Below, in pieces: positions 16,768 through 26,365 of a DNA stretch of 64,000 nucleotides. This DNA is from Paenarthrobacter aurescens (GTDB taxonomy: Bacteria > Actinomycetota > Actinomycetes > Actinomycetales > Micrococcaceae), in assembly GCF_025421775.1 (NCBI RefSeq), contig NZ_JAOEFX010000002.1:310001-374000 (forward strand). The letters run 5' to 3'. The notes below the pieces were generated by a model that worked only from the letters and a program-made list of their open reading frames with translations, was not told where the DNA came from and searched no databases. Made by a program: the position numbers and the translations under genes. Positions within the stretch are counted from its first letter, which is position 1, and the number at the start of each line of letters is the position of its first letter.

Positions 16768-17693
16768 ACAAGACAGCTACTGCAATCCGGGGCGCCGCAG
16801 CCCAAGGTGTCCTCCTGAAGGACATGAAGGTTTCCCGCGGAATGCGGATCTTCCGGGCCTTCAATCTGGTCTTCCTGCTGCTGGTGGTGTTCCTGACGGT
16901 GTACCCGTTCCTGAACATCATTGCCCAGTCGTTCTCCAGCGAAGGCTTCATCAACGCCGGGCAGGTCAACCTGTTCCCCATGGGGTTCAACACCGAAACG
17001 TACAAGCTGATCCTGGCCGACTCCACCTTCTGGAACAACTACGGCAATACCGTCCTGTACACGGTGGTGGCAACAGCGATATCCATGGTGCTCACCACGG
17101 CTTTCGCGTACGCCATTGCCAAGAAGGACCTCAAGGGACGCAGTGTCTTCATTGGCCTGGCCGTGTTCACCATGTTCTTCAACGGCGGGCTCATCCCCAA
17201 CTACGTGCTCATCAGCTCGCTGGGCATGCGGGACACCATCTGGGCCGTGGTTCTGCCCAACGCCATCAGCGTATTCAACCTGCTCATCATGAAGTCGTTC
17301 TTCGAGAACATGCCCCGGGAGCTTGAGGAAGCGGCCTCGATTGATGGGCTTACCCAGTACGGCATTTTGTTCCGGGTGGTCCTGCCGCTCAGCAAAGCAA
17401 TCATGGCCACCATGGTCCTGTTCTATGCGGTGGCCAACTGGAACTCCTGGTTCCAGGCCTTCCTCTACCTCGACAACCCGGATCTCTTTCCGGTCACCAT
17501 CTACCTGCGCAACATGATCGCCGGAGTCACCACAGCGGGCTCAGCCGGCGGCACAGCGGAAAACGTCGGCCAGATCGCCGCCAACATCCAGTCGGTCACC
17601 ATCGTCCTGACCGTCATCCCCATCCTCTGTATCTACCCCTTCGTCCAGAAGTACTTCTTCTCGGGCGTGATGCTCGGTTCCGTCAAGGAATAA
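16764..17693 (+). CDS. sugar ABC transporter permease, LplC (CUT1) type
   Basis: This partner permease of about 309 aa has six helices and the EAA motif ELEEAASIDGLTQYGILFRVVLP. Two GTG codons at 16761 and 16764 could start it. The second overlaps the upstream stop as GTGA and is preferred. With the LplB-like protein it should form the membrane channel for a galactoside. Confidence 0.9.
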   Translation: MNKTATAIRGAAAQGVLLKDMKVSRGMRIFRAFNLVFLLLVVFLTVYPFLNIIAQSFSSEGFINAGQVNLFPMGFNTETYKLILADSTFWNNYGNTVLYTVVATAISMVLTTAFAYAIAKKDLKGRSVFIGLAVFTMFFNGGLIPNYVLISSLGMRDTIWAVVLPNAISVFNLLIMKSFFENMPRELEEAASIDGLTQYGILFRVVLPLSKAIMATMVLFYAVANWNSWFQAFLYLDNPDLFPVTIYLRNMIAGVTTAGSAGGTAENVGQIAANIQSVTIVLTVIPILCIYPFVQKYFFSGVMLGSVKE

Positions 17694-17713
17694 GCCTGAT
17701 GAAAGGACATCCA

Positions 17714-19363
17714 ATGATCCACAAACCTGAGTTCCGCACACGAGATTTTCGCCGGAGAGACTTCCTGGGACTCGCATCCGTGGTCACCATCGGACTGATG
17801 ATGACCAGCTGCGACGCCGACACCACCGGCAAGGTGGACACGTCCAAGTCCCGCAACGGTGCGATGGACAGCTTCGGCGTAGGGGACACGTTCAAGGCGA
17901 CGGTGCCGTTGACGTTCACCTTCCTGTTCTCCGACCAGCCCACCTACCCGTACAAGAAGGACTGGCTGCTGTTTACCAAGATGGCCAGCGACAACAACAT
18001 CACCTTGGAACCCACCATTGTGCCCAACAGCGATTACGAACAGAAGCGCAGCCTGCTCATCAGCTCCGGCAGTGCCCCGGAGATCATCGCCAAGACCTAT
18101 CCGGGCCAGGAATCGGCCTTTGTCTCGGCCGGTGCGGTGCTCCCGGTCAGCGATTACGTGGACCTGATGCCTCACTTCCAGGAAAAGGTGAAGAAGTGGA
18201 AGTTGGAGCCCGAGATTGAAGCCCTGACGCAGGAAGACGGTAAGTACTACGTTCTTCCGGGCCTGCACGAGGAACTGTGGCCGGATTACTCGCTGTGCTT
18301 CCGGAAGGACGTGCTGAAGAAGGAAGGTCTCTCCGAGCCCACTACGTGGGACGAATTCCGGGACGTGTTGCGTTCGCTCAAAAAGGCCTATCCCGACGTC
18401 GTGCCTTTCTCGGACCGTTTCAAGGGCGACAGTGTCCTCAACGTTGCCGCGCCTTCCTTCGGGACCGTTGCCGGGTGGGGTCTGGTGGATGGATTGCAGT
18501 TCGACGAGGACAAGAAGGAATTCGGCTTTGCCGCTGGCTCGGACAAGTTCCAGGAACTGGTGACCTACTTCAACTCGCTGGTGTCCGAGGGCCTGATGGA
18601 CCCCGAAAGCTTCACACAGACCGATGACTCTGCCATCCAAAAGTTCGTGTCGGGCAAATCGTTCGTTATCAGTGCCAACTCGCAGAACGTCATCACGTAC
18701 CGCACATCAATGGAGCAGTCCCTGGGCAAGGGCAAGTTCGAGATCGGCAAGATCACCGTCCCCGGCGGTCCTGCCGGCGACATCATCGGTGGAACCCGAC
18801 TTGAAAACGGACTCATGCTGAACTCGTCGGTGAAGGATAAGGACAGCTTTGTGGCGCTCATCCAGTACATCGACTGGTTGTTCTACAGCGACGCCGGGCA
18901 GGAATTCAGCAAGTGGGGCGTAGAAGGAACCACCTTCACCAAGTCCGGCGGTAAGCGCGAACTCGCGGCCGACATCAACTTCCAAGGACTCAACCCCGCC
19001 GGTACCAAGGACCTTCGGGTGGACTTCGGCTTCTCCGGAGGCAACTTCGCCTATGGCGGTGCCACCGAGCTGCTGCACTCCACCTTCAACGAAGAGGAAC
19101 TGGCTTTCCAAAAGGCCATGAAATCCAAGAAGCCGCGCCCGGTTGCTCCGCCAGTACCGTTTAACGACGTCGACCGCGAGCAAGCTACCTTGGCACTCAC
19201 CCCGCTCAAGGACCACGTCAAGCAGAACACCCTCAAGTTCATCACCGGGCAGCGGAGCATCACTGAGTTCGGCGCCTACGTCAAGGAACTCGATAGCAAG
19301 GGCCAGACTAAATACGTTGAGCTGGCGAACAAGGCGTACAAGGCCTACGCGGACAAGAAGTAG
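17714..19363 (+). CDS. lipoprotein substrate-binding protein of the galactoside ABC transporter
   Basis: This 549-aa extracellular binding protein has a twin-arginine-like signal (RRRDFLGLASVVTIGL) ending in a lipobox, MMTSC, with C33 as the lipid-anchored residue. The remainder matches large LplA-type solute-binding proteins of oligosaccharide transporters. The ATG at 17714 follows AAAGGA and is preferred over the ATG at 17699. Its position after the two permeases fixes its role. The exact sugar is inferred from the GH42 gene. Confidence 0.9.
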   Translation: MIHKPEFRTRDFRRRDFLGLASVVTIGLMMTSCDADTTGKVDTSKSRNGAMDSFGVGDTFKATVPLTFTFLFSDQPTYPYKKDWLLFTKMASDNNITLEPTIVPNSDYEQKRSLLISSGSAPEIIAKTYPGQESAFVSAGAVLPVSDYVDLMPHFQEKVKKWKLEPEIEALTQEDGKYYVLPGLHEELWPDYSLCFRKDVLKKEGLSEPTTWDEFRDVLRSLKKAYPDVVPFSDRFKGDSVLNVAAPSFGTVAGWGLVDGLQFDEDKKEFGFAAGSDKFQELVTYFNSLVSEGLMDPESFTQTDDSAIQKFVSGKSFVISANSQNVITYRTSMEQSLGKGKFEIGKITVPGGPAGDIIGGTRLENGLMLNSSVKDKDSFVALIQYIDWLFYSDAGQEFSKWGVEGTTFTKSGGKRELAADINFQGLNPAGTKDLRVDFGFSGGNFAYGGATELLHSTFNEEELAFQKAMKSKKPRPVAPPVPFNDVDREQATLALTPLKDHVKQNTLKFITGQRSITEFGAYVKELDSKGQTKYVELANKAYKAYADKK

Positions 19364-19368
19364 TCCTG

Positions 19369-20091
19369 ATGGCAGGCAGGAAGACGGAGTACGGGTCAGG
19401 GCCGTTATTCAAAGCAGCTGGCACTGTTTATGGCGTCATGGTCTGCGCCGCTTTGTTGGTGCTGGCCAATGTGTATGTGGTTCTCCTGCCGCTGTTGGCG
19501 GGACTCGTGGGTCCTGTGGCGTTGTTGGGGTTCGTGTTGGTGGGCCCCGCTGTGGTGGCTTCCTGCTACGCCTTCAATCGGCTTCCCGCCGGTGAGGACA
19601 CAGGGGTGTTCCACGACTTCGTGAAGTCGTACCGGGACAACTTTGGGCAGGCCTTGGTGGTGTGGCTTCCTTACATGCTGCTGCTGGGGGCGATCGCGTT
19701 CAATCTGGCTGTCCTGCCCGGAACCTCTTCCCCGGGGTCCACCGGTGGAACTGATCCTGTCCAACTGGCCGCGCGCATAGGGCTGGTGGGGCTCGCGCTC
19801 ATGGTGTGCACAACAGCCATGAACGCGATGCTCCTCCTGTCCCGCTTCGCATTCCGAACACGGGACATCCATCGGTTGTCCGTTTACACCTTGGGCGTGC
19901 AGAGGCGGGTGTCACTGGGCAACGCCGGGATCCTCTTCGTCACCGCGTTTGTCCTGGTGATGACCACGGCTTGGCTGGCTTTGTTTGTCGCCGGTTTGGT
20001 GTTGTACCTGGTCTGCCTCAACTCGCGCCCACTGTTGGCAGCTGTGGAAGCAAAGTTCACGGTGGCTGGTGGACCGTCCGTGGCTGGCTAG
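19369..20091 (+). CDS. DUF624 (YesL-like) membrane protein
   Basis: This 240-aa protein has about five membrane helices (AAGTVYGVMVCAALLVLANV near the N-terminus) and is related to YesL/DUF624 proteins. These are often the last gene of LplABC-type oligosaccharide transport operons, and their role is unknown. It starts six bases after the binding-protein gene and belongs to the same operon. Its stop overlaps that of the convergent amidohydrolase gene. Confidence 0.85.
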   Translation: MAGRKTEYGSGPLFKAAGTVYGVMVCAALLVLANVYVVLLPLLAGLVGPVALLGFVLVGPAVVASCYAFNRLPAGEDTGVFHDFVKSYRDNFGQALVVWLPYMLLLGAIAFNLAVLPGTSSPGSTGGTDPVQLAARIGLVGLALMVCTTAMNAMLLLSRFAFRTRDIHRLSVYTLGVQRRVSLGNAGILFVTAFVLVMTTAWLALFVAGLVLYLVCLNSRPLLAAVEAKFTVAGGPSVAG

Positions 20092-21425
20092 AGGTTCGTC
20101 CGCACCACGGCACCTTGGGCGATCACTGTGCTGACCTTTTCCAAAGCCGAGCCATCGGTCAGGGGGTCCGAGTCCACCACCACGACGTCCGCCATGGAGC
20201 CGCGAACCAAACGACCAACGTTTTCGCCGCGTCCCAGCAAACGCGCCGCATTGATGGTGGCTGCCTGCAATGCTTCCAAGGGTGTCAGCCCGGCTTCCGC
20301 GAGCAAGCGCGCTTCCGTGCCGATCGGCGTCACGTCGGTTCCGAAGGAATCGGTGCCGGCCACAATCGTGACTCCAGCGTCCTTGGCTGCGCGTACCGCG
20401 GACTGAAGGATGGGTGTGTACTCCGTTCCGCGTGCGGCCAGGATCGGGTTGGAGGAGCGGGCCATGCTGGTGATGGCATCCATGGTGGGTGTGAAGAAGG
20501 TGCCGCGCCGGGCCATCTCCTGGATGGTCCTTTCCGACATGAAGACGCCGTGCTCGATGCTGCGAACCCCGGCGCGGACGGCGCCATCGATTCCTTCGGC
20601 GCTGTAGGCATGGCAGAGGACACCGGCTCCCTTGGCTGCCTTGACGATCGCTCCGAGCTGGTCCACGTTGTAGACCAACTCACGGGGATCCTGCTCGGGA
20701 AGGCCGGCCCGCGGGTTGGCGCGGGTTTTGATGACCTCGGCGCCGCGCTTGAGGTTGATGCGGGTCAGGTACGCGAGGTCCTGTGGCTCCGTCACGCCAC
20801 CACTGAGCGTCGCCAAAGGTGCCAAATCCGGATCAGCCAGGAGGGAATCTCCCTGATCCGGTGAGATAAACAGTCCCGCCGGGGTCATCCGGGGCGAGAG
20901 GCCGGGAGCCCACGATGGCAGGGCGGCGAGGGCAATGTCCTGGTAGAAAGTGCTCGAACCGCTGCGCACGCTGGTGGCTCCGCCTTGCAGGAGGGCGCGG
21001 GCATCGGCCAGTGCATTGGCGTGGACGTGGGCATCGACGAGTCCTGGAAGGACCCATTTGCCCGAGGCATTGAGTCTGCGGGCACGGTTGGCGACGGCGG
21101 CAACAGCCTTGCGTGTTTCGTCCCGGCTGCCCACGGCGGCGACCTTGCCGCCGTCGAGCACCAGCACTCCATCTGCCACAGCATCGCCGGTCTTTGGGTC
21201 CACCACGGTTCCGCCCTCGATGATGAGCGCCTGGGTGGTCAGCGGCCGGCCAGGATAGTTCGGACCCGACGGCGTGTTGTCCGCAAGAGCGGCGGGCGCT
21301 GATGCCAGTTGCGCGGCGATGCCGGCCACGGAAATCCCGGCCAGTGCTGCGGCTCCGGCGAGGATGCCTCGGCGGGGCAACTCACCCTGGGGCTTGGGTG
21401 CTGAGGTGTGATCGTGAAGGCACAT
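20088..21425 (-). CDS. Tat-exported metal-dependent amidohydrolase
   Basis: This 445-aa amidohydrolase has a twin-arginine signal (LPRRGILAGAAALAGISVAG) and a likely cleavage site after ALA near residue 48, so it acts outside the membrane. Active-site residues are H133 and H135 in DAHVHANA, K233 in EVIKTRAN (probable carboxylated lysine), H272 in LCHAYS, H292 in SIEHGV and the Asp in VAGTDSFG. This is the pattern of imidazolonepropionase/prolidase-like amidohydrolases. The substrate could be a peptide-like or cyclic amide and cannot be fixed from sequence. An AGGAG-like site precedes the ATG. Confidence 0.87.
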   Translation of the reverse strand: MCLHDHTSAPKPQGELPRRGILAGAAALAGISVAGIAAQLASAPAALADNTPSGPNYPGRPLTTQALIIEGGTVVDPKTGDAVADGVLVLDGGKVAAVGSRDETRKAVAAVANRARRLNASGKWVLPGLVDAHVHANALADARALLQGGATSVRSGSSTFYQDIALAALPSWAPGLSPRMTPAGLFISPDQGDSLLADPDLAPLATLSGGVTEPQDLAYLTRINLKRGAEVIKTRANPRAGLPEQDPRELVYNVDQLGAIVKAAKGAGVLCHAYSAEGIDGAVRAGVRSIEHGVFMSERTIQEMARRGTFFTPTMDAITSMARSSNPILAARGTEYTPILQSAVRAAKDAGVTIVAGTDSFGTDVTPIGTEARLLAEAGLTPLEALQAATINAARLLGRGENVGRLVRGSMADVVVVDSDPLTDGSALEKVSTVIAQGAVVRTNL

Positions 21426-21476
21426 TGTTAGGCTCCTGGGGAACGAGCTGCTGGGCCGCTACTTGGCTGCGGCTAA

Positions 21477-21568
21477 GCATTTGGTATTCCAGAATGCCTC
21501 AGGCTTGCTGTTCAATGCAAGCAATATCTGCAACTTACCAGGGTGCGCTGCGCGCTTGGTATGCCAAG
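21477..21568 (-). promoter_or_regulatory. cluster of three dyads upstream of the amidohydrolase gene
   Basis: Three inverted repeats follow one another: GCATTTGG-TATT-CCAGAATGC (21477-21497, one bulge), GCTTGC-N8-GCAAGC (21503-21522) and CTTGG-TATG-CCAAG (21555-21568). The first and third share the core TTGGTATNCCA, a shape typical of GntR-family (FCD type) operators. No GntR gene is adjacent. Confidence 0.5.
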
Positions 21569-21717
21569 ATGTGGAGTCGATGGTCGGGGACGGGGGCACG
21601 CGTCGGCACAGGGAGGCGGCCCGGAAACGAACAAGGTGTAGCCTGGCCCTCCCAATAATCCGACCCAAAAGGTCACTCTCACCCACGCCCGCGGCGCATC
21701 CACGCCACACAGGATCT

Positions 21718-23556
21718 CTATGTTCTGTGGGGTGTGTGGTGGTGGTTGCGTCGGGGTGTTTGGTTTGGGTCGAGGTGGGGTGGGGGGATGAACCAGGGGA
21801 CGCCTGTTGTCATGTTGATGCGCCATTGTTCTTTGTGGATGAGGTGGTGGTGGTGGCTGCAGAGCAGGGTGCCGTTGTTGGTTGAGGTGGTGCCGCCGTG
21901 GGACCAGTAGGTGGTGTGGTGTGCTTCGCACCAGGGGGCGGGGATGGTGCAGTCGGGGAAGGCGCAGCCGCCGTCGCGGGCGGTGATGGCTTTGCGGATG
22001 TGGGGTGGGAAGATCCGGGTGGTCCGGCCGATGTCCAGGATCCGGGAGTCGCTGCCGAGCAGGACGGGGATGATGTCGGCGTCGCAGGCGATTTTGCGGA
22101 TGGTGTCAGGGTGGATCGGCCCGGTGAACGTCGCTGTTCCTGTGCTGAGGGGATTCCGGGTTGTGTCGGTGTCTGGGAGTTGAGTGCCGGTGAGGTGTTC
22201 GAAGAGGTCGCGGTGGTCGATGGTGACGGTGAGTTGGGGTCGGAGTCCGCCGTTGGAGGGCAGTTTCCCGGTGCTCATCGCGACGCTGCAGGCGCCGACG
22301 AGGCCGTTGAGGTGTTTCTGGGGCCGGGTGCGGCGGTCCAGGTCCGGGCCGGCTGTGTCCTTGGGTCCTTGTGTGGTGAGGCGGGGGTTGGTGGCGGCGT
22401 TCATGGCGGTGGCGAGGATTTCGTATTGTTCGTCGGTGGCGAAGATTTCGAGGTGGTGGAGTCCGTGGCGGCGTCGGCGGCGGAGGAACGCGCCTTGGAA
22501 TTGGCGGAGGATTTCTTCGGTGGGTTCGGGTCCGTCTTGGTCGATCCTGTCGGCCCAGCGTTTGGCCATTTTGGTGACGAAGTCCGGGTCGGTCTCCACG
22601 GCGGTGGTGGTCAGGGCGTGTTCCATCCGGGCGATGGTGTCCTGGTCGGTGAGGTGCCGGACCTTGTCCAGGGCGGTGCTGATGATCGACGCCGACCGGG
22701 ACGGCACCAACGCTGAGGAGAGGGCTGCGGCGAGGACTTCGCGGCGGGCCGGGATTTCCTGTCCGGTCATGCCCGTCTGGGGGAGGACTTCGGCGGCGAG
22801 GGCAAGCCGTCGCCGGGCCTCGCCAATGCCGATCCGCAACCGTGCCCGCAGGAACTCGGCCGCGTTCCGGTACCCATCATCCAAGACACTGGCCGCCCCC
22901 GGAACTGTTGCCTCCGGATCTGTTGTGCCCGTGGCTTGGTCAGTCCAGCCCGTCCGCCATTCCGGCGCGGCTGCCGAGGACCCTGGCTTCGTTTGCTGAG
23001 CTTCCGTCCGGGACCGTTCCACCGCCTGCGCCGCAACAACCTGCAAGTACTCCACACACCGGGAGATCTCCTCCACCCGGCCGGCAAAGTCAGCAGCCTC
23101 AACAAACCCCAACAGAGAAGCCTCATCCGAGGCGGACAAGCGTGCGGAGTCCAGAAGTGCAGCGCTGTCGTTAAGAAGCTCTGTCAGGTTCAGCCCGCCA
23201 GATGCCTTGGGACCAGGACGCTGAGTGTCGAAACGTTGGACTGGCTGAGCCGACTTGGAGCCAAGGCTGGTCCGGGGATTCCGCTGAGCCTTAGGGATCG
23301 ATCCTGTCTTTTGGGCCGAAACGTCGGCCGGGGCGGGGCCCGTTAGCGATGAAGCCCGGGCGGATTTGGCCTTACTGTTTGGCAGCCCAGCGCCGTGGAA
23401 GCGGCCGGTCCAGGTGACGGGCACCGTCGAATCCTTGAACCCGGCCTTATGCAATTCCGGCCTGCTCAAGAAGCGTCGTGACCGGACCGCGGTCAGGGCA
23501 GCCACAGCAGGGGACGATTCCGCCCTGAGCGCCGAAAACTGCCCCGTTTCTTCCAT
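21718..23556 (-). CDS. DUF222 / HNH endonuclease domain protein
   Basis: This 612-aa protein has a helical DUF222 region (about residues 130-450) and a C-terminal HNH nuclease domain. The HNH part shows RDGGCAFPDCTIPAPWCEAH, HHTTYWSHGG, and GTLLCSHHHHLIH, with paired zinc-binding cysteines and the catalytic His. Actinobacteria often carry many copies of this family, and their biological role is unsettled. The first 120 residues are low-complexity and basic and may not all be real; a later start is possible. I see no mobile-element ends around it. Confidence 0.85.
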   Translation of the reverse strand: MEETGQFSALRAESSPAVAALTAVRSRRFLSRPELHKAGFKDSTVPVTWTGRFHGAGLPNSKAKSARASSLTGPAPADVSAQKTGSIPKAQRNPRTSLGSKSAQPVQRFDTQRPGPKASGGLNLTELLNDSAALLDSARLSASDEASLLGFVEAADFAGRVEEISRCVEYLQVVAAQAVERSRTEAQQTKPGSSAAAPEWRTGWTDQATGTTDPEATVPGAASVLDDGYRNAAEFLRARLRIGIGEARRRLALAAEVLPQTGMTGQEIPARREVLAAALSSALVPSRSASIISTALDKVRHLTDQDTIARMEHALTTTAVETDPDFVTKMAKRWADRIDQDGPEPTEEILRQFQGAFLRRRRRHGLHHLEIFATDEQYEILATAMNAATNPRLTTQGPKDTAGPDLDRRTRPQKHLNGLVGACSVAMSTGKLPSNGGLRPQLTVTIDHRDLFEHLTGTQLPDTDTTRNPLSTGTATFTGPIHPDTIRKIACDADIIPVLLGSDSRILDIGRTTRIFPPHIRKAITARDGGCAFPDCTIPAPWCEAHHTTYWSHGGTTSTNNGTLLCSHHHHLIHKEQWRINMTTGVPWFIPPPHLDPNQTPRRNHHHTPHRT

Positions 23557-23598
23557 AAGAACATCGTGTCAGGGGGGTCCGACATTATTAGGCCTCGA

Positions 23599-24093
23599 CT
23601 ACCCGGTGACCTGTTCCCGCAAAATATCTGCGTGCCCGCAGTGCTGCGCGAGCTCCCGCAGCATGTGGAGGTAGACCCAGCGGAGGGGGAGTGGGCCGCG
23701 GCGGTTTCCCAGCAGCAGATCGTCGAGGGCAAGCGCAGCGGCCGCGCGCCGGGACGCCTCGCACGCTTCCAAGTGAGCCGCTTGAATGCTGGCAATGGTG
23801 TCGTGGTCGTCCAGGATGAACGACTCATCAGGCGACGCCGGGATGCCAATATCCGCTCTGGACCTTCGCGTGATGGCTTCGTCGAACCACACCTTCTCCA
23901 CGAAGGTCGCATGCTTCACCAAGCCCAGAAGCGTTGTACGCGAGGCGACCAACCGCCGTCGTGCTTGTTCTTCAGTGAGTCCATCGAGGGATGCGTTGAG
24001 GGCCCTGCGATGCTCGTCCAGAAACGTATCGAACTGGGTCCGGGCGTCCTGTTTGATGACGTCATCGGCGAACGTCTGCGGCAGTGCACTCAT
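23599..24093 (-). CDS. DinB-like protein (DUF664)
   Basis: This 164-aa four-helix-bundle protein is of the DinB/YfiT superfamily. Metal-binding histidines are expected in [17 protein letters not shown] and [13 protein letters not shown]. Actinobacterial relatives act as mycothiol-dependent enzymes or have no known function. A longer frame runs to 24441, but the ATG at 24093 overlaps the stop of the VOC gene as ATGA. Confidence 0.85.
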   Translation of the reverse strand: MSALPQTFADDVIKQDARTQFDTFLDEHRRALNASLDGLTEEQARRRLVASRTTLLGLVKHATFVEKVWFDEAITRRSRADIGIPASPDESFILDDHDTIASIQAAHLEACEASRRAAAALALDDLLLGNRRGPLPLRWVYLHMLRELAQHCGHADILREQVTG

Positions 24094-24521
24094 CCGAAAA
24101 CCACCGTGCCGTCGTCGTTGATCCCCCAGCCGGGGTTGTGGGCGATCTCCCAGACGATGCCGTTCGGATCCTTGACGTGGCCGTGGAAGATGCCGCCAAA
24201 CGCCCCCGTCTGCGCAGGCTTCACCACCGTTGCGCCAGCCGCCACCAAGGCATCGATGGTGCTGGCGACTTCCGCAGGGCTGCCGACGTTGTGCGACAGC
24301 GTCACGCCGCTGACTCCCGCCGTCGGTGCAGCGGCGCCGAGGTCCTGGTCGAACTTTTCGGCGTCGAACAGGCCGAGCATCAGCCCTGGCGCTATCTGGA
24401 AGAAGAGGATCTCGCCCGGAACGTCCATGGCCGGATCCCAACCGAGCCCGTCCTTATAGAAGGCGCGCGCGGCGTCGAGATCCTTGGTGGCGAACGTGAG
24501 GAAATGCAGTCGCTGGTCCAT
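24090..24521 (-). CDS. VOC-family (glyoxalase-like) protein
   Basis: This 143-aa protein has the paired beta-alpha-beta-beta-beta modules of the vicinal oxygen chelate fold, from [20 protein letters not shown] to the C-terminal [17 protein letters not shown]. The latter carries the usual metal-ligand Glu near the end. It may be a lyase, a resistance protein or a binding protein; the sequence does not decide. It is coupled to the DinB gene downstream. Confidence 0.85.
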   Translation of the reverse strand: MDQRLHFLTFATKDLDAARAFYKDGLGWDPAMDVPGEILFFQIAPGLMLGLFDAEKFDQDLGAAAPTAGVSGVTLSHNVGSPAEVASTIDALVAAGATVVKPAQTGAFGGIFHGHVKDPNGIVWEIAHNPGWGINDDGTVVFG

Positions 24522-24568
24522 AGGGGAAGCCTATCGGGAGGGGACGACAGTGGTGCCACAATGAAGGC

Positions 24569-25051
24569 ATGGCCAAACCAGCGCAGCCAAGGTCCCGCCG
24601 AGCGGCGTCATGGATGCTGGTGCTGGCCGTGTTCCTCGCCATGGGCGCTGTCGGGTGCAGCCCTTCTTTGGGTTCACCGCCCTGTATGCCTCCCGAATAC
24701 CAAGTGACCCCTTCGTCCGCCAGGCCCGGTGAAGCGGTGACGGTTTCGGCGCTGGATGCCAAGTGCGATCCCCGCTACGGAAAGAAGGCGGCGGTCCTGA
24801 TTGTCGTCACAGATGCGGCCGGTGCTGAGGTCGTCAACACGACAGCCCCGATGTCCGACGCAGGCGCGTTCGCCTACACCTTTGACGTGCCGCAGCAGAC
24901 GGCCTCGGGAGCAGCGTCTGTGTATGCCGTTCCGCACGGCGTGGATTGGTGCGACGACACGGGCCGGAACAACCGGGTGGGACAAGGGGAGTTGCCCCTG
25001 GAAAGGGCTTCCTGTGCCATGCGAACCGAGCCACTCACCATCTCTCGCTGA
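24569..25051 (+). CDS. secreted lipoprotein of unknown function
   Basis: This 160-aa protein has a basic N-terminus, a hydrophobic stretch (MLVLAVFLAMGAVG) and a lipobox ending at C30 (AVGC), so it is probably membrane-anchored outside the cell. The mature part (YQVTPSSARPGEAVTVSAL) reads as an Ig-like beta domain with four cysteines that could pair. No function is recognised. Confidence 0.72.
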   Translation: MAKPAQPRSRRAASWMLVLAVFLAMGAVGCSPSLGSPPCMPPEYQVTPSSARPGEAVTVSALDAKCDPRYGKKAAVLIVVTDAAGAEVVNTTAPMSDAGAFAYTFDVPQQTASGAASVYAVPHGVDWCDDTGRNNRVGQGELPLERASCAMRTEPLTISR

Positions 25052-25113
25052 GAAACCCGCCTAATCCGCCCTGCCTGTTGAGCCCACGTTCGAGCCAGTG
25101 GGAGGATGGAGCA

Positions 25114-25803
25114 GTGGAACCCCTCTTCGACTTCCTTGGCAGTTACTGGTGGCTCATTTTCCCAATCGGCGGAATGGCTGGTGGCTGGGCAAGGTCGTGG
25201 TCCAAGGCCAGCGAGGAACGGCATCGCCGCAAGGTGGAGTTGCTCAAGCTGAAGAACCAGTTGGCGGTGCACGAGGAAGCCAACCAGGCCGAGGTAGTCT
25301 CGCTGATTGCTGCCCATGATTCTGTGAACCACAGGTGGCTCGACTACGAGCTCGACGTCGGTAACCTCATTGATTTCCCCCTCATGACCGACGTCCGTGA
25401 ACCACTGACGGTTGCGTTCCTGCGCGCCAAGAAAGAAGCCGACGGCTTGCGGCCCGGAACACCGGAAGAGATTTCGACGCCGGCCCGGCTGGCTGAGTAT
25501 CGGGCAGCAGTCCACAGCTACGAACTCGCTTTCGATGTGGCCGAACGCGAAGCCAGACGCATCAAGGACGGCAACTTCAGCGGCCCCGAACGCCAACGAC
25601 TGGCCACAGCGAGGAAGCTCTTGCGCATCGCGGAGGACACTGCCGCCACCCCCGCCGAACGGCAGACGGCGTACAAGCGGGCCCGCAAGGAACTCGATGG
25701 CCTGATCGTGCTGCCGGAGGCAACGGTTGCCGCACTTGAGAGCAGGATTGTCAGCATGTTGGATGCCCGCAAGGACCCGGATACGGACGTGCGGTTCGCT
25801 TGA
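25114..25803 (+). CDS. hypothetical protein with one membrane helix and helical cytoplasmic region
   Basis: This 229-aa protein begins with a membrane helix (FDFLGSYWWLIFPIGGMAGG) followed by a long, charged, mostly helical region with coiled-coil character (EERHRRKVELLKLKNQLAVH). GTG at 25114 follows GGGAGGA and is the best start, although the frame opens upstream. I do not recognise a conserved enzymatic domain. Confidence 0.7.
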   Translation: MEPLFDFLGSYWWLIFPIGGMAGGWARSWSKASEERHRRKVELLKLKNQLAVHEEANQAEVVSLIAAHDSVNHRWLDYELDVGNLIDFPLMTDVREPLTVAFLRAKKEADGLRPGTPEEISTPARLAEYRAAVHSYELAFDVAEREARRIKDGNFSGPERQRLATARKLLRIAEDTAATPAERQTAYKRARKELDGLIVLPEATVAALESRIVSMLDARKDPDTDVRFA

Positions 25804-25837
25804 CGCCTCGGTGGCGTGTGGGGGGAAGGCACAGCAG

Positions 25838-26338
25838 CTAGGTCAACTCCACACCCATCACTGTCCGCACGATTGATTCGCCCCGATCGTCCTCGAGGTG
25901 CCGCATCCCAAGCCGCTCAGCAACACGACGCGAAGCCGCGTTGTCCGGGTGGATGATGGCCACCAGTAACGCCGCCCCGACTGTGCCGCGCGCATATTCC
26001 AAACACGCCAAAGCCGCTTCTGACGCATACCCTCGCCCCTGAAGGTCAGCCCGAACGTGGTAGCCGACCTCAAGTTCGGATCGCCCATTGACGTTCTGCC
26101 ACGTCAGTCCGCAGTCGCCAACGAATTCGCCGTCGTGCGTTTCGATAATCCACAGCCCGTACCCGTGGCGGGTGTAGTTGTCCCGGTTCCACTCGATCCA
26201 GGCTGCTGCTTCGTCACGGGTTTTTGGTGCAGGGTAGTACGTCATCACCAGGGGATCACCAAGGATCGAGCTCATCACGTCGAGATCAGCAAGGGTCATC
26301 TCGCGGAAACGCAACCGGTCCGTGGGGTGGGGAAGCAT
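25838..26338 (-). CDS. GNAT-family N-acetyltransferase (RimJ/RimL type)
   Basis: This 166-aa acetyltransferase has the RimJ-like layout TDRLRFREMTLADLDVM, VGDCGLTWQ and VGYHVRADLQGRGYASEA. The acetyl-CoA pyrophosphate loop is in LQGRGYASEA, and NAASRRVAERLGMRH is the usual closing motif. The acceptor could be a protein N-terminus or a small amine. Confidence 0.88.
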   Translation of the reverse strand: MLPHPTDRLRFREMTLADLDVMSSILGDPLVMTYYPAPKTRDEAAAWIEWNRDNYTRHGYGLWIIETHDGEFVGDCGLTWQNVNGRSELEVGYHVRADLQGRGYASEAALACLEYARGTVGAALLVAIIHPDNAASRRVAERLGMRHLEDDRGESIVRTVMGVELT

Positions 26339-26365
26339 TTCAGAAGCCTACCCGCAGCAGGAACG

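Noticed and set aside
21459..21710. 83-codon frame upstream of the DUF222 gene's 3' end
   Set aside because: Covers the operator dyads and has no protein-like features.
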